Shown: one piece after another, positions 15,914-23,725 of the stretch
Layout of the letters: each line of letters opens with the position of its first letter
Numbering within the stretch: the stretch's first letter is position 1
Source: Lysobacteraceae bacterium
Lineage (GTDB): Bacteria > Pseudomonadota > Gammaproteobacteria > Xanthomonadales > Xanthomonadaceae
Length of the DNA: 30,073 nt
Reading direction: 5' to 3'
NCBI GenBank assembly: GCA_027483745.1
Contig: JAIXTZ010000367.1
Coordinates: forward strand, 1 to 30,073
Notes under the pieces: generated by a model
Databases searched by the model: none
What the model was told of the DNA's origin: nothing
The model's input: only the letters and a program-made list of their open reading frames with translations
Made by a program: the position numbers and the translations under genes

Positions 15914-17329
15914 ATGACCAGCGTTCTTCTCGACAACGCAACTTTGACTGCTGTTCAACGCATCACCGGCCAGGTGAGCTCGCGATCTCGCGACTCTGTC
16001 GACGTCGACCTTGTCGCTTTCGAGAACTACGTGCAAGCGCGCCTCTTTTTTGAGGATGTGCTCGCAATTGACGACTACGTGCCTGACCTCAGGGAATCTC
16101 GTCGCGCGGCATTTCCTGTGGTTAGGTTCCTCGAGTCGACCAGCTGGGGAATTGATCGGGCCAGAGCAGCGGCCGCGGCCGAAGCAAGCAGCATTCACCC
16201 ACGTGTCCGTGGCGGAAACTTCGATAACCCTGAATTCAAGTCTCTGTTCGAGCTGCTCGGGTCTCACATGATCTGCACGTGGGACGTCTCTTCGAGTATT
16301 TACCACTTAACGCTCAAAGTGCTCGCCGAGGATGGATCTGAGAACTTCCAAAAGTATGGGGCAGTTGCGACAGCGATCTTTGGCGAGCTGGCTGACGCCG
16401 CCCAGAGCGGCGCAAGAGTGCAGAAGGCTCCTGAACTCATTGATCGGTATGGCAACCCGATTGGCCGCGGCTACCAGGTGCCAGGTGCAAAGTGGGGGGG
16501 CGGGACTACCGGGGAGCTGACCACAGCACTTAGTTCATTTGTTGCCGCACTGGTGTGGCTGGCCGAAAGATCCACGTTCTACTCGCTGGCAGCCGCTCAC
16601 TTGAAGGTCGACTCCTACATCTACCCGATCCGTCAAACTTATCAGCAGAAATTCTTAGCTTCATCACTTAAGTACGGAGATGACTTCCCAAGACGTATTG
16701 TTTCAACGCTTTCCCGGGTTCTTTCTACTGATGCGACTGATATCGCGTGCGTTTCGGGGTCCTCTGTCTCCGTCAGAGACCTCCCCATCTTCTCTGCATG
16801 GTTAACCGTTGAATCGGGCGATCCCAGAGCTGTCCTAAGGGCTGTAGAAGAATTGCGACAGCGAGAAGAGTTTTGCGAAGCGCGATCGCTCGTTGGAGAA
16901 CTGAGGCAGCACTTTGATGATGGCGACCTTGAACGGGGAAACAAGAAGTTAAGGAAAGCCGCTGAAGACATCGAGAAACAGTCGCGAGCTATGCGTGAGC
17001 GATACTCAGTAAAGACAAGGCAGGGTGTGCCGTTGACGCGACTGGTGTCGATCTACAATGCTGCGGCTTCGGTACTTCAGCTGCCGCAGTTTCCGGGCGT
17101 GAGTTCCGACATTGCTGTTCCATCGTTTCTGCCGAGTTTCGGGAAGCGTGGAGGCTTTTCGGCGATCTACAGAAATGCCATGGATGATTTGGCGACTTTT
17201 GCATCAATGGGGAAGGCGCGTGACGCGCTGGCTCGATGCGTGGTCTTGAGCGACGAGCCCGCTTGGCGGCCAAAGGCCGAAGCACCCCGGTATCGAAATT
17301 CGCACTCGAGCTTCAAGAGCCCTATGTGA
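15914..17329 (+). CDS. Unrecognised 471-residue protein in a lower-GC island
   Basis: I do not recognise this protein. It starts MTSVLLDNATLTAVQRITGQ and has an acidic stretch (LFFEDVLAIDDYVPDL) near residues 45-60. The rest is mixed, mostly helical-looking sequence without signal peptide or membrane helices, and a charged coiled-coil-like stretch lies at about residues 300-370. The C-terminus is basic (RYRNSHSSFKSPM). A GAGG six bases before the ATG at 15914 sets the start; a TTG 14 codons earlier is less likely. Codon use differs sharply from its neighbours: TTA, ATT, TCA, AGA and other AT-ending codons are common, and the GC content is visibly lower. It sits alone between two ordinary high-GC genes, which suggests horizontal transfer. 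It could belong to a defence or mobile-element cargo class, but nothing in the sequence proves that. Confidence 0.85.
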   Translation: MTSVLLDNATLTAVQRITGQVSSRSRDSVDVDLVAFENYVQARLFFEDVLAIDDYVPDLRESRRAAFPVVRFLESTSWGIDRARAAAAAEASSIHPRVRGGNFDNPEFKSLFELLGSHMICTWDVSSSIYHLTLKVLAEDGSENFQKYGAVATAIFGELADAAQSGARVQKAPELIDRYGNPIGRGYQVPGAKWGGGTTGELTTALSSFVAALVWLAERSTFYSLAAAHLKVDSYIYPIRQTYQQKFLASSLKYGDDFPRRIVSTLSRVLSTDATDIACVSGSSVSVRDLPIFSAWLTVESGDPRAVLRAVEELRQREEFCEARSLVGELRQHFDDGDLERGNKKLRKAAEDIEKQSRAMRERYSVKTRQGVPLTRLVSIYNAAASVLQLPQFPGVSSDIAVPSFLPSFGKRGGFSAIYRNAMDDLATFASMGKARDALARCVVLSDEPAWRPKAEAPRYRNSHSSFKSPM

Positions 17330-17394
17330 CCCTTTGCAGCCAACTCTGCGAAGAAGACTCTTCCCATTCAGATCGCACGTAGTTTCTTCCCAGA

Positions 17395-19449
17395 ATGAAA
17401 GCGGACGCCAACCCCCTGCTCTCCCCGGCCCTGCTGCCGGACTTCCCCGCGATCACGCCCGCGCACGTCGTGCCCGCCGTCGAGGCCGTGCTCGCCGACT
17501 ACCGCGCGGCCGTCGAGCGCCTGGTCGCCGATGCGGCCGCACGCGACTTCGATTCACTCGTTGCGCCGCTCGAACAGCTCGACGAGCAGCTTTCGCGCAC
17601 CTGGTCGCCGGTCTCGCACCTCCACGGCGTGAAGGACTCGCCCGAATTGCGCGAGGTGTACTCGGAGGCCGATGAGCGCATCACCGAGTTCACCACCGAG
17701 CTCGGCCAGCACCGTGGGCTTTACGAGGCGATGAAGGCCGTGCGCGAAGGCGCCGGTTTCGCCGCGCTCGACCGCGCGCAGCGCACCCTCGTCGAGGACA
17801 GCCTGCGCGGCTTCCGCAATTCCGGCGTCGCGCTGGAGGAGCCGGCGCGCACGCGCTTCCGCGAGATCCAGACCGAACTCTCCAAGCTTGACACCGCCTT
17901 CGAGGAAGCCGTGCTCGACGCCACCGAGGCCTGGTCGCTGCCGCTGGTCGAAGCGCAGCTCGCCGGCCTGCCGCCCTCGGCGCGCGAGCTGCTGGCCGGA
18001 CAGGCGAAGGCGAAAGGCAAAGACGGGTTCCTCGCGACGCTGAAGGGCCCGGTGGTGCAGGCGCTCCTGACGCACGCCGACGACCGTGCGCTGCGCGAAG
18101 CGGTGTACACGGCCTACAACACCCGCGCCTCCGACCAGGGGCCGCAGGCCGGGCAGTTCGACAATTCCGAGCGCATCGCGCGGATCCTCGCGCTGCGCCA
18201 CGAGTCGGCCCAGCTGCTCGGCTTCCCGAGCGCAGCGCACGAATCCCTCGAGGACAAGATGGCCGGCTCGCCGGGGCGCGTGCTCGGCTTCCTGCGCGAG
18301 CTCGCGGCCAAAGCGCGACCGGTCGCGCAACGCGAGCTCGACGAGCTTCGCGCCTTTGCCGCCAAGGAACTGGGCCTCCACGACCTGCAGCCCTGGGACG
18401 TGGCCTACGCCAGCGAGAAGCTGCGCGTCGCGCGCTACGCCTTCGAAGAGGAACAGCTCAAGCCCTACTTCGCCCAACCCAGCGTGCTGCGGGGCGTGCT
18501 CGACATCGCCACCGACGTGTTCGGCGTGCGCTTCGCCGAGCGCCGGGACGTGGCGACTTGGCACCCGGACGTGCAGTACTTCGACGTGCTCGACGCCGAC
18601 GGCACGGTGCGCGCCGGCGTCTACTTTGACCATTACGCCCGCGAGGGCAAGCGCGGTGGCGCCTGGATGGACGTCTGCCGCACGCGGCTGGGGCTGACGG
18701 GGCAGATCCCCGTGGCCTACCTCACCTGCAACGCCGCGCCGCCGGTCGAGGGCCGCCCGAGCCTGCTCACGCACGACGACGTCATCACCCTGTTCCACGA
18801 GTTCGGCCATGGCCTGCATCACCTGCTGACCGAGATCGGCTGGCCGGCGGTGTCGGGCATCAATGGCGTGGAATGGGACGCCGTCGAGCTGCCGAGCCAG
18901 TTCATGGAGAACTTCGGCTGGAAGCGCGAGGCCCTCGACCGTTTCGCCCGCCACTGGCAGACCGGCGAGCCGCTGCCCGAGGACCTGTTCGCGAAGATGA
19001 CCGCGGCGCGGCACTACCACGCCGGCCTGTTCCTGGTGCGCCAGCTGGAGTTCGCGCTGTACGACTTTCGCCTGCACCTCGAGTACGACCCGGCGAACGG
19101 GCCGCGCACGCTCGAACTGCTCGAGGACGTCCGCGCCGAGGTGAACGTGATCACGCCGCCGGCCTGGCACCGCTTCCCGCACGCGTTCACCCACATCTTC
19201 GCGGGCGGCTACGCGGCCGGTTACTACAGCTACCTGTGGGCCGAAGTGCTGAGCGCCGACGCCTTCGGCGCCTTCGAAGAGGCCGCGGCGGCCGCGGGGA
19301 CGGTGTTCGACGCGGCCACCGGCGCGCGCTACCGCCGCGAGATCCTCGCCGTCGGCGGATCGCGGCCGGCGCTGGAGAGCTTCATCGCCTTCCGCGGCCG
19401 CGAGCCCGACCCGAACGCGCTGCTGAAGAGCTACGGGCTGGCCGCATGA
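17395..19449 (+). CDS. prlC: Oligopeptidase A, M3-family zinc metallopeptidase
   Basis: A 684-residue cytoplasmic thimet-type oligopeptidase, the usual length for OpdA/PrlC, which degrades short peptides including cleaved signal peptides. The zinc motif HEFGH is at residues 468-472 within LFHEFGHGLHHLL, and the third zinc ligand is probably Glu498 in WDAVELPSQFMENF. Other signatures are NPLLSPALLPDFPAITPAHV at the N-terminus, YFDHYAREGKRGGAWMD before the catalytic site, and FAGGYAAGYYSYLWAEVLS with RREILAVGGSRPA near the end. The ATG at 17395 has no clear ribosome-binding site; the upstream 65 bases belong to the lower-GC island, so the original 5' region may have been replaced. Its stop overlaps the acetyltransferase start (ATGA). 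Confidence 0.95.
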   Translation: MKADANPLLSPALLPDFPAITPAHVVPAVEAVLADYRAAVERLVADAAARDFDSLVAPLEQLDEQLSRTWSPVSHLHGVKDSPELREVYSEADERITEFTTELGQHRGLYEAMKAVREGAGFAALDRAQRTLVEDSLRGFRNSGVALEEPARTRFREIQTELSKLDTAFEEAVLDATEAWSLPLVEAQLAGLPPSARELLAGQAKAKGKDGFLATLKGPVVQALLTHADDRALREAVYTAYNTRASDQGPQAGQFDNSERIARILALRHESAQLLGFPSAAHESLEDKMAGSPGRVLGFLRELAAKARPVAQRELDELRAFAAKELGLHDLQPWDVAYASEKLRVARYAFEEEQLKPYFAQPSVLRGVLDIATDVFGVRFAERRDVATWHPDVQYFDVLDADGTVRAGVYFDHYAREGKRGGAWMDVCRTRLGLTGQIPVAYLTCNAAPPVEGRPSLLTHDDVITLFHEFGHGLHHLLTEIGWPAVSGINGVEWDAVELPSQFMENFGWKREALDRFARHWQTGEPLPEDLFAKMTAARHYHAGLFLVRQLEFALYDFRLHLEYDPANGPRTLELLEDVRAEVNVITPPAWHRFPHAFTHIFAGGYAAGYYSYLWAEVLSADAFGAFEEAAAAAGTVFDAATGARYRREILAVGGSRPALESFIAFRGREPDPNALLKSYGLAA

Positions 19450-19937
19450 ACGCCAAGGTCCGCATCGTCGGCTGGTCACCGGCCTTGCAGCCGCACTTCT
19501 ATCGCCTCAACGCCGAGTGGTTGACGAAGTACTACTCGATCGAACCTTTCGACCATGAGGTGCTGTCCCATCCGCAGCAGCACATCGTCGACCCCGGCGG
19601 CACGATCCTCTTCGCGATGGTGGGCGATGAGGTGGTGGGCACCGTCGCGCTGATGCTCGATGCGCCCGGCGTCTACGAACTCACCAAGATGGCGGTGACG
19701 GAGAAGCACCAGGGCCTCGGCCTCGGGCGGCGGCTGATCGAAGCCGCCATCGCCGAGTTCCGCCGGCGGGGCGCACAAACGCTGTTCCTCGAAACCAACG
19801 GGAAGCTGCAAACCGCCATCGCGCTGTATCGGAAGGTCGGCTTCGAGCAGCAGCCGGGCGTGAAGCTGGGCAGCCATTACGCCCGCGCCGACATCTACAT
19901 GATCTGGCGCGATCCGGCCGGCGAAGCGACCCGCTGA
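19446..19937 (+). CDS. GNAT-family N-acetyltransferase
   Basis: A 163-residue acetyltransferase. The acetyl-CoA binding region reads MAVTEKHQGLGLGRRLIEAA, the Q/RxxGxG/A motif A of the GNAT fold, preceded by the strand VGTVALML and followed by LFLETNGKLQTAIALYRKVG, typical of the C-terminal acceptor part. The substrate is unknown. The ATG at 19446 overlaps the oligopeptidase stop by four bases, so the two are probably translated together; a link between peptide turnover and acetylation is possible but not shown. It is convergent with the threonine aldolase gene, with 29 bases between stops. Confidence 0.88.
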   Translation: MNAKVRIVGWSPALQPHFYRLNAEWLTKYYSIEPFDHEVLSHPQQHIVDPGGTILFAMVGDEVVGTVALMLDAPGVYELTKMAVTEKHQGLGLGRRLIEAAIAEFRRRGAQTLFLETNGKLQTAIALYRKVGFEQQPGVKLGSHYARADIYMIWRDPAGEATR

Positions 19938-19966
19938 GCGTCGCGCGGGTCAGGCCCGACGGCGAT

Positions 19967-20983
19967 TCAACGCATCGCCGCCGCGAAGGCCGCCACGGCG
20001 CGCGCAACGGCGGCATCGTCGATGTCGAGGTGCGTGGCGAGGCGCACGCGCGGGCCGCCGACGCTGGCAATGAGGCCATGCTCGTGGAGCGCGGCACGAA
20101 GGCGCGGCAGCGCGGCCTCGGGCACGGTGACGAACACCAGGTTGGTTTGCGGCGCGTCCACCACGAGACCGGGAATCGCCGCGAGCCCGGCGGCGAGCTC
20201 GCGGGCCCGGCGGTGGTCGTCGGCGAGGCGGTCGACGTGGTGGTCGAGCGCGTGCAGCGCCGCCGCAGCGAGCATGCCGGCCTGCCGCCAGCCGCCGCCC
20301 AGCAGCTTCTTCAGGCGCTTGCCACGGGCGATGAGTTCGGCACTGCCGAGCAGCACCGAACCGACCGGCGCGCCGAGGCCTTTCGAGAGGCACACCGACA
20401 CACTGTGGAAGGGCGCGACCAGCGTGCGCACCGGCACGCCCTGTGCCACGGCGGCGTTGAACAAGCGCGCGCCGTCGAGATGCAGCGCGAGGCCGCGTTC
20501 ATCGCACAACGCGCGCGCATCCGGGGCGTAGGCGAGCGGCAGCGGCTTGCCATGCCACGTGTTCTCGAGGCAGAGCACGCGGCTACGTGCGAAGTGCGGA
20601 TCGTCGGGCTTGATCGCCGCGCGCACCGCCTCGAGCGGCAGCGTGCCGTCGGCCGCCTGCGGGATCGGCTGCGGCTGGATCGAGCCCAGCACCGCCGCGC
20701 CGCCGCCTTCGTACTTGTAGGTGTGCGCGTCGGCGCCGACGAGGTACTCGTCGCCGCGCTGGCAGTGGGCCATCAGGGCGATCAGGTTGCTCTGCGTACC
20801 GCTGGCGACGAACAGCCCCGCCTCGAAACCGAGATCCACCGCCAGCCGCGACTGCAGCGCATTCACCGTCGGATCGTCGCCATAGACGTCGTCGCCCACC
20901 GCGGCATCGAGCATGGCGGCCCGCATGGCCGGCGTGGGGCGAGTGACGGTGTCGCTGCGGAAATCGGCGGTGGGCAGGGTCAT
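19967..20983 (-). CDS. ltaE: Low-specificity L-threonine aldolase
   Basis: A 338-residue PLP-dependent enzyme that cleaves L-threonine or L-allo-threonine to glycine and acetaldehyde. The N-terminal [19 protein letters not shown], the [16 protein letters not shown] segment, [43 protein letters not shown] and the PLP lysine Lys201 in [16 protein letters not shown] are all family hallmarks. The C-terminal [10 protein letters not shown] strand and a short helical end complete the fold. It is the second gene of a minus-strand pair, 19 bases after the cytochrome b561 gene, so it is probably co-transcribed with it. There is no obvious biochemical link between the two. Confidence 0.94.
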   Translation of the reverse strand: MTLPTADFRSDTVTRPTPAMRAAMLDAAVGDDVYGDDPTVNALQSRLAVDLGFEAGLFVASGTQSNLIALMAHCQRGDEYLVGADAHTYKYEGGGAAVLGSIQPQPIPQAADGTLPLEAVRAAIKPDDPHFARSRVLCLENTWHGKPLPLAYAPDARALCDERGLALHLDGARLFNAAVAQGVPVRTLVAPFHSVSVCLSKGLGAPVGSVLLGSAELIARGKRLKKLLGGGWRQAGMLAAAALHALDHHVDRLADDHRRARELAAGLAAIPGLVVDAPQTNLVFVTVPEAALPRLRAALHEHGLIASVGGPRVRLATHLDIDDAAVARAVAAFAAAMR

Positions 20984-21002
20984 GGTCGGCGGCCGAGGGA
21001 GG

Positions 21003-21533
21003 TCAGAGCATCCGCTGCAGCACGTCGTCGCGGCGGAGCCAGCGATGGTAGACCGCCGCGAGCACGTGCAGGCCGATCACGGCGTAGAAGACGGTCGCCA
21101 GCAGCTTGTGCCCGTCCTCGGCGAGGTCCTCGATGGCTGCGCCCGGCGCGAACAGCGGCGGGATGGCGAGGGCGGTGAACGGCACCGGGATGCCGCGCCC
21201 CTCGCTCCACAAGATCAGCACGCCAAGGATGGGCTGCACGAGGAGAAATCCGTAGAGCGCGACGTGCGTAAGGCTGCCCAGCATCGTCTCCCACCGCGGC
21301 AGCGGCGGCGTGACGGGCGGTACGCCGTGGCGGGCACGAAGCGCGAAGCGCGGCAACAGCAGCAGCATCACGATGATGCCGGCCCAGAAATGCAGGGGCA
21401 TCATCGCGCTGCGGATCGGCGTGCCGCGCGGAAACCAGCCGCGGAACTCCGCGAGCGCATAGGCCGCGGCGACGAGGCCGGCGACCGTCCAGTGGATCCA
21501 GCGTTGCGAGGCGGCGTAGCGGAGCGTGCTCAT
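21003..21533 (-). CDS. Cytochrome b561 family membrane protein
   Basis: A 176-residue inner-membrane di-haem b protein of the bacterial cytochrome b561 type, which moves electrons between quinol and periplasmic or oxygen acceptors. Four hydrophobic helices are visible (about residues 13-30, 45-63, 88-109 and 143-163). Candidate haem ligands are His14 (RWIHWTVAG), His48 (PLHFWAGI), and His142 and His156 ([19 protein letters not shown]). The pattern is the standard one for the YodB/CybB family. The ATG at 21533 follows the coding end of the cyanophycinase-like gene by 73 bases on the same strand. The redox partner is not evident. Confidence 0.9.
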   Translation of the reverse strand: MSTLRYAASQRWIHWTVAGLVAAAYALAEFRGWFPRGTPIRSAMMPLHFWAGIIVMLLLLPRFALRARHGVPPVTPPLPRWETMLGSLTHVALYGFLLVQPILGVLILWSEGRGIPVPFTALAIPPLFAPGAAIEDLAEDGHKLLATVFYAVIGLHVLAAVYHRWLRRDDVLQRML

Positions 21534-21606
21534 GTCAGGCGTCCATCGAAGGGAACCGGGAAGGATGCAGGATGGGGCTTTCCCGTCGCATCCGCTTTGC
21601 CGTCGA

Positions 21607-23367
21607 TCAATGCGGGACGGCCATGCCTTCGCGAACGAAACGTAGACGCAGGGGGCCAACGCCCTGCACACCGCCCGCCCCCTTCCAACCTTGCGCCCCC
21701 TTCGCACAACGGAGTTCCGCCACGCCCGGCGCCGCGGGCAGCTGCACGCGGGCTCCGCAACGCCACGCCAGACGCTGGGCAGCCGTGCGCAGCGCCCCGG
21801 CGTCGAAGGCGCTTTCGGGCAGCGGCGCGCGCTGGCGAGTGGCGCGTGACGCCTCGGCATCGAGAACCAGGCTGATGCGTTCACCGCCCGGGTTGGCAAC
21901 GTCGCGCTCGACCACCAGCGCGGCGCCCGGCGCGAGGTACCAGGCCTCGACCTCGTCGCGCATCGCCGCATCACGGCGCATCACCCAACCCCCCGATTCA
22001 CCGACCGCGCGGATCTCGCGACGACCGCCCTGCTCGCGGACCAGCAGCGCCGACGTCTCGTCCGCGCCATAGCCCCAGCGCGCATCGGCGGCCTGCATCG
22101 CCATCAGCAGGCGCAGCTCGCGCGCGCGCTCCGAGAAGTGCGTGTCGACGATCGCGCCTTCCGCCAGCCGCAGCCCACCGGCCGGCCACAGCGTCAGCGC
22201 GTCTTCGGGCAGGCCACCACAGCGCCCGCCGCGAGAGCAGCCCGGCTCCGGTGGCGTCGCCACGCGCGCCGCGCGCGACACGGCGGCTTCGACATCACCA
22301 TTGCCGAGCATCCACGACCCGCTCTGCACCGCCGCTCCCGCGCTGGTGCCACCGACGATCACCCGGCCTTCCGCATGCGCCTGCCGCAGCTCCAGCAGCC
22401 AGTCATTCGGCGAATCGTCGGGCCGCACGAAGGCCTGGCGATGCCGCCACTGGTCACCACCGGCGAAGAACACGCCCTGCACCTGCAGCATCAGCGCCGG
22501 CTGCGACGCGCAGTGCGCGCGCTGGTAGTCGGCGAGGTCGGGATAGACCCCCTCGCGATTCGGGAGCCGCAGGCGTTCGACGCGAAGTGCCGGGAGTGCG
22601 GCGCAATCGCCGCGCTCGAAGCGCGCCGCCGCCGCCGCGGCATCCACCGGCCACCACACCGCGTCGGCGCCGAGTTCGCGGAACACATCGACATAGAAGT
22701 CCACCGCGTCCATCGGGTCGAAGCCCGAGGCGGTCACCACGGCAATTTTCGGGCGGCCCTTCGTCCGCATTTGTGCCTCGGCGACGAAGGCCCGCAGCAC
22801 GTCGACACCGCCGGAAACGCGACTGCGCACCGGCAGCGCGCGTTCGAGCGGGCGCGCACCATCGGCATCCCGCTGCGGCACTTCCAGCGCCGCCATCACC
22901 GCGCCGCGCTCGGCATCCAGCAGGACCGACCACGGACGGCGCGGATCGGCGTCGGCGCAGACGCGATCGAGGCATACCGCGGCGAGCGCGGATTCCAGAC
23001 GCGCCGCATCGACCCCCGCGCCCGCCTCGTCGGCAGCCTGACCCACCTCGGCGTTTTCGAGCGCGCGCCGAGCCCGCGCGAGCATCGCCGCCACGTCGTC
23101 GCGCGAGGGCGCGCCGGGCAAAGACCACAGGGCCGGATCGAGCGCGCGGGCGGTGCCCGCGTCGTCGATGCGGAAGGTCGGGGGGCCGCGGGTCGCATCG
23201 CTCGGCGCCGTCGTGCAGGAACGCGGCGAGAGGTCGGAGCAGATCGCCAGCGCACCGCCCGCCAGCAGCAGGCTGCGGGTGGGCGGCGCGGCTGGGACCG
23301 ACGCCCACGCCACGCTGCTGATGCCGGCGAAAGTCAGCAGTGCCACGCGCAGAAACCGAGAATCCAT
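21607..23367 (-). CDS. Secreted cyanophycinase-like serine peptidase (family S51)
   Basis: A 586-residue exported peptidase. A signal peptide (MDSRFLRVALLTFAGISSVA) is followed by the first strand of the fold (RSLLLAGGALAIC). About 160 residues of inserted sequence precede the core strand KIAVVTASGFDPMDAVDFYV. The S51 signatures follow: FFAGGDQWRHRQ, the nucleophile Ser342 in VGGTSAGAAV, and His410 in IVDTHFSERARELRLL, which matches the DxHFSxRxRxxRL pattern of cyanophycinases. A C-terminal extension of about 120 residues follows. Cyanophycinases cut cyanophycin into beta-aspartyl-arginine dipeptides. The size is about twice that of cytoplasmic CphB and fits an extracellular or periplasmic form. 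It is divergent from a TonB receptor operon that includes an isoaspartyl dipeptidase homologue, which supports this role. The ATG at 23367 gives the signal peptide; no strong ribosome-binding site is seen. Confidence 0.85.
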   Translation of the reverse strand: MDSRFLRVALLTFAGISSVAWASVPAAPPTRSLLLAGGALAICSDLSPRSCTTAPSDATRGPPTFRIDDAGTARALDPALWSLPGAPSRDDVAAMLARARRALENAEVGQAADEAGAGVDAARLESALAAVCLDRVCADADPRRPWSVLLDAERGAVMAALEVPQRDADGARPLERALPVRSRVSGGVDVLRAFVAEAQMRTKGRPKIAVVTASGFDPMDAVDFYVDVFRELGADAVWWPVDAAAAAARFERGDCAALPALRVERLRLPNREGVYPDLADYQRAHCASQPALMLQVQGVFFAGGDQWRHRQAFVRPDDSPNDWLLELRQAHAEGRVIVGGTSAGAAVQSGSWMLGNGDVEAAVSRAARVATPPEPGCSRGGRCGGLPEDALTLWPAGGLRLAEGAIVDTHFSERARELRLLMAMQAADARWGYGADETSALLVREQGGRREIRAVGESGGWVMRRDAAMRDEVEAWYLAPGAALVVERDVANPGGERISLVLDAEASRATRQRAPLPESAFDAGALRTAAQRLAWRCGARVQLPAAPGVAELRCAKGAQGWKGAGGVQGVGPLRLRFVREGMAVPH

Positions 23368-23431
23368 GTCCGGAAGCACACCGATCAGCGACGGAAGGCG
23401 CCGATGTTTAGCAGGTTTCCTCCGCCGGCAC

Positions 23432-23461
23432 TTGACGGCGTGGAAATGAACAAAGTATGAA
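23432..23461 (+). promoter_or_regulatory. Putative sigma-70 promoter for the TonB receptor operon
   Basis: TTGACG at 23432-23437 and TATGAA at 23456-23461 are separated by 18 bases, a reasonable -35/-10 pair in an otherwise GC-rich region. The surrounding bases are unusually AT-rich. Transcription would begin near 23468 and give a leader of about 260 bases before the receptor start. Confidence 0.4.
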
Positions 23462-23558
23462 AGTCGCACGTTTCCGGTCCACCGAAATGCCCAAGCCGCG
23501 CAACCACATCCGGCACATCGCCCGGACGTTCTATCTCAGCGAATGGTGGGACGAGTAG
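23457..23558 (+). CDS. Possible 33-codon small open frame in the receptor leader
   Basis: The frame opens with ATG at 23457 and ends at TAG 23556-23558, coding a basic peptide with an acidic end (MPKPRNHIRH then LSEWWDE). Third codon positions are mostly G or C, as in real genes here. The first ATG overlaps the -10 of the putative promoter, so if transcription starts near 23468 the internal ATG at 23487 (23 codons) would be used. No good ribosome-binding site is visible for either. The 358-base gap 23368-23725 otherwise contains only the promoter and hairpins noted separately. It may be a leader peptide, a small protein or chance. Confidence 0.3.
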   Translation: MKVARFRSTEMPKPRNHIRHIARTFYLSEWWDE

Positions 23559-23614
23559 ATCCCATCGGCTGAGCCCCTTCGTGCCGCAACGGCGCGAAGC
23601 GAGGTTGCGTTCGC

Positions 23615-23698
23615 GTGGCCGTCGCCCGACGGCACTGCCGTGCATCGGGGCCTTCCGCGCCCCACGACCAGACCCTGACGACCGCGCCTCGGGCGCGG
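23615..23698 (+). promoter_or_regulatory. Three hairpins in the leader of the TonB receptor gene
   Basis: A stem-loop at about 23615-23635 has the near-perfect symmetric core GCCGTCG/CGACGGC with one bulged G. A second has GGGGC at 23647-23651 paired with GCCCC at 23659-23663. A third has CCGCGCC at 23682-23688 paired with GGCGCGG at 23692-23698 around a 3-base loop. The last ends 16 bases before the GAGG ribosome-binding site at 23714-23717, close enough to affect initiation. No known riboswitch was recognised. Confidence 0.3.
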
Positions 23699-23725
23699 CC
23701 GCCTGTCGACCCTGAGGAAATCGCC

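Noticed and set aside
23385..23645. 86-residue minus-strand frame in the receptor leader
   Set aside because: No ribosome-binding site and no recognisable pattern, and it overlaps the likely promoter and the small frame on the other strand.
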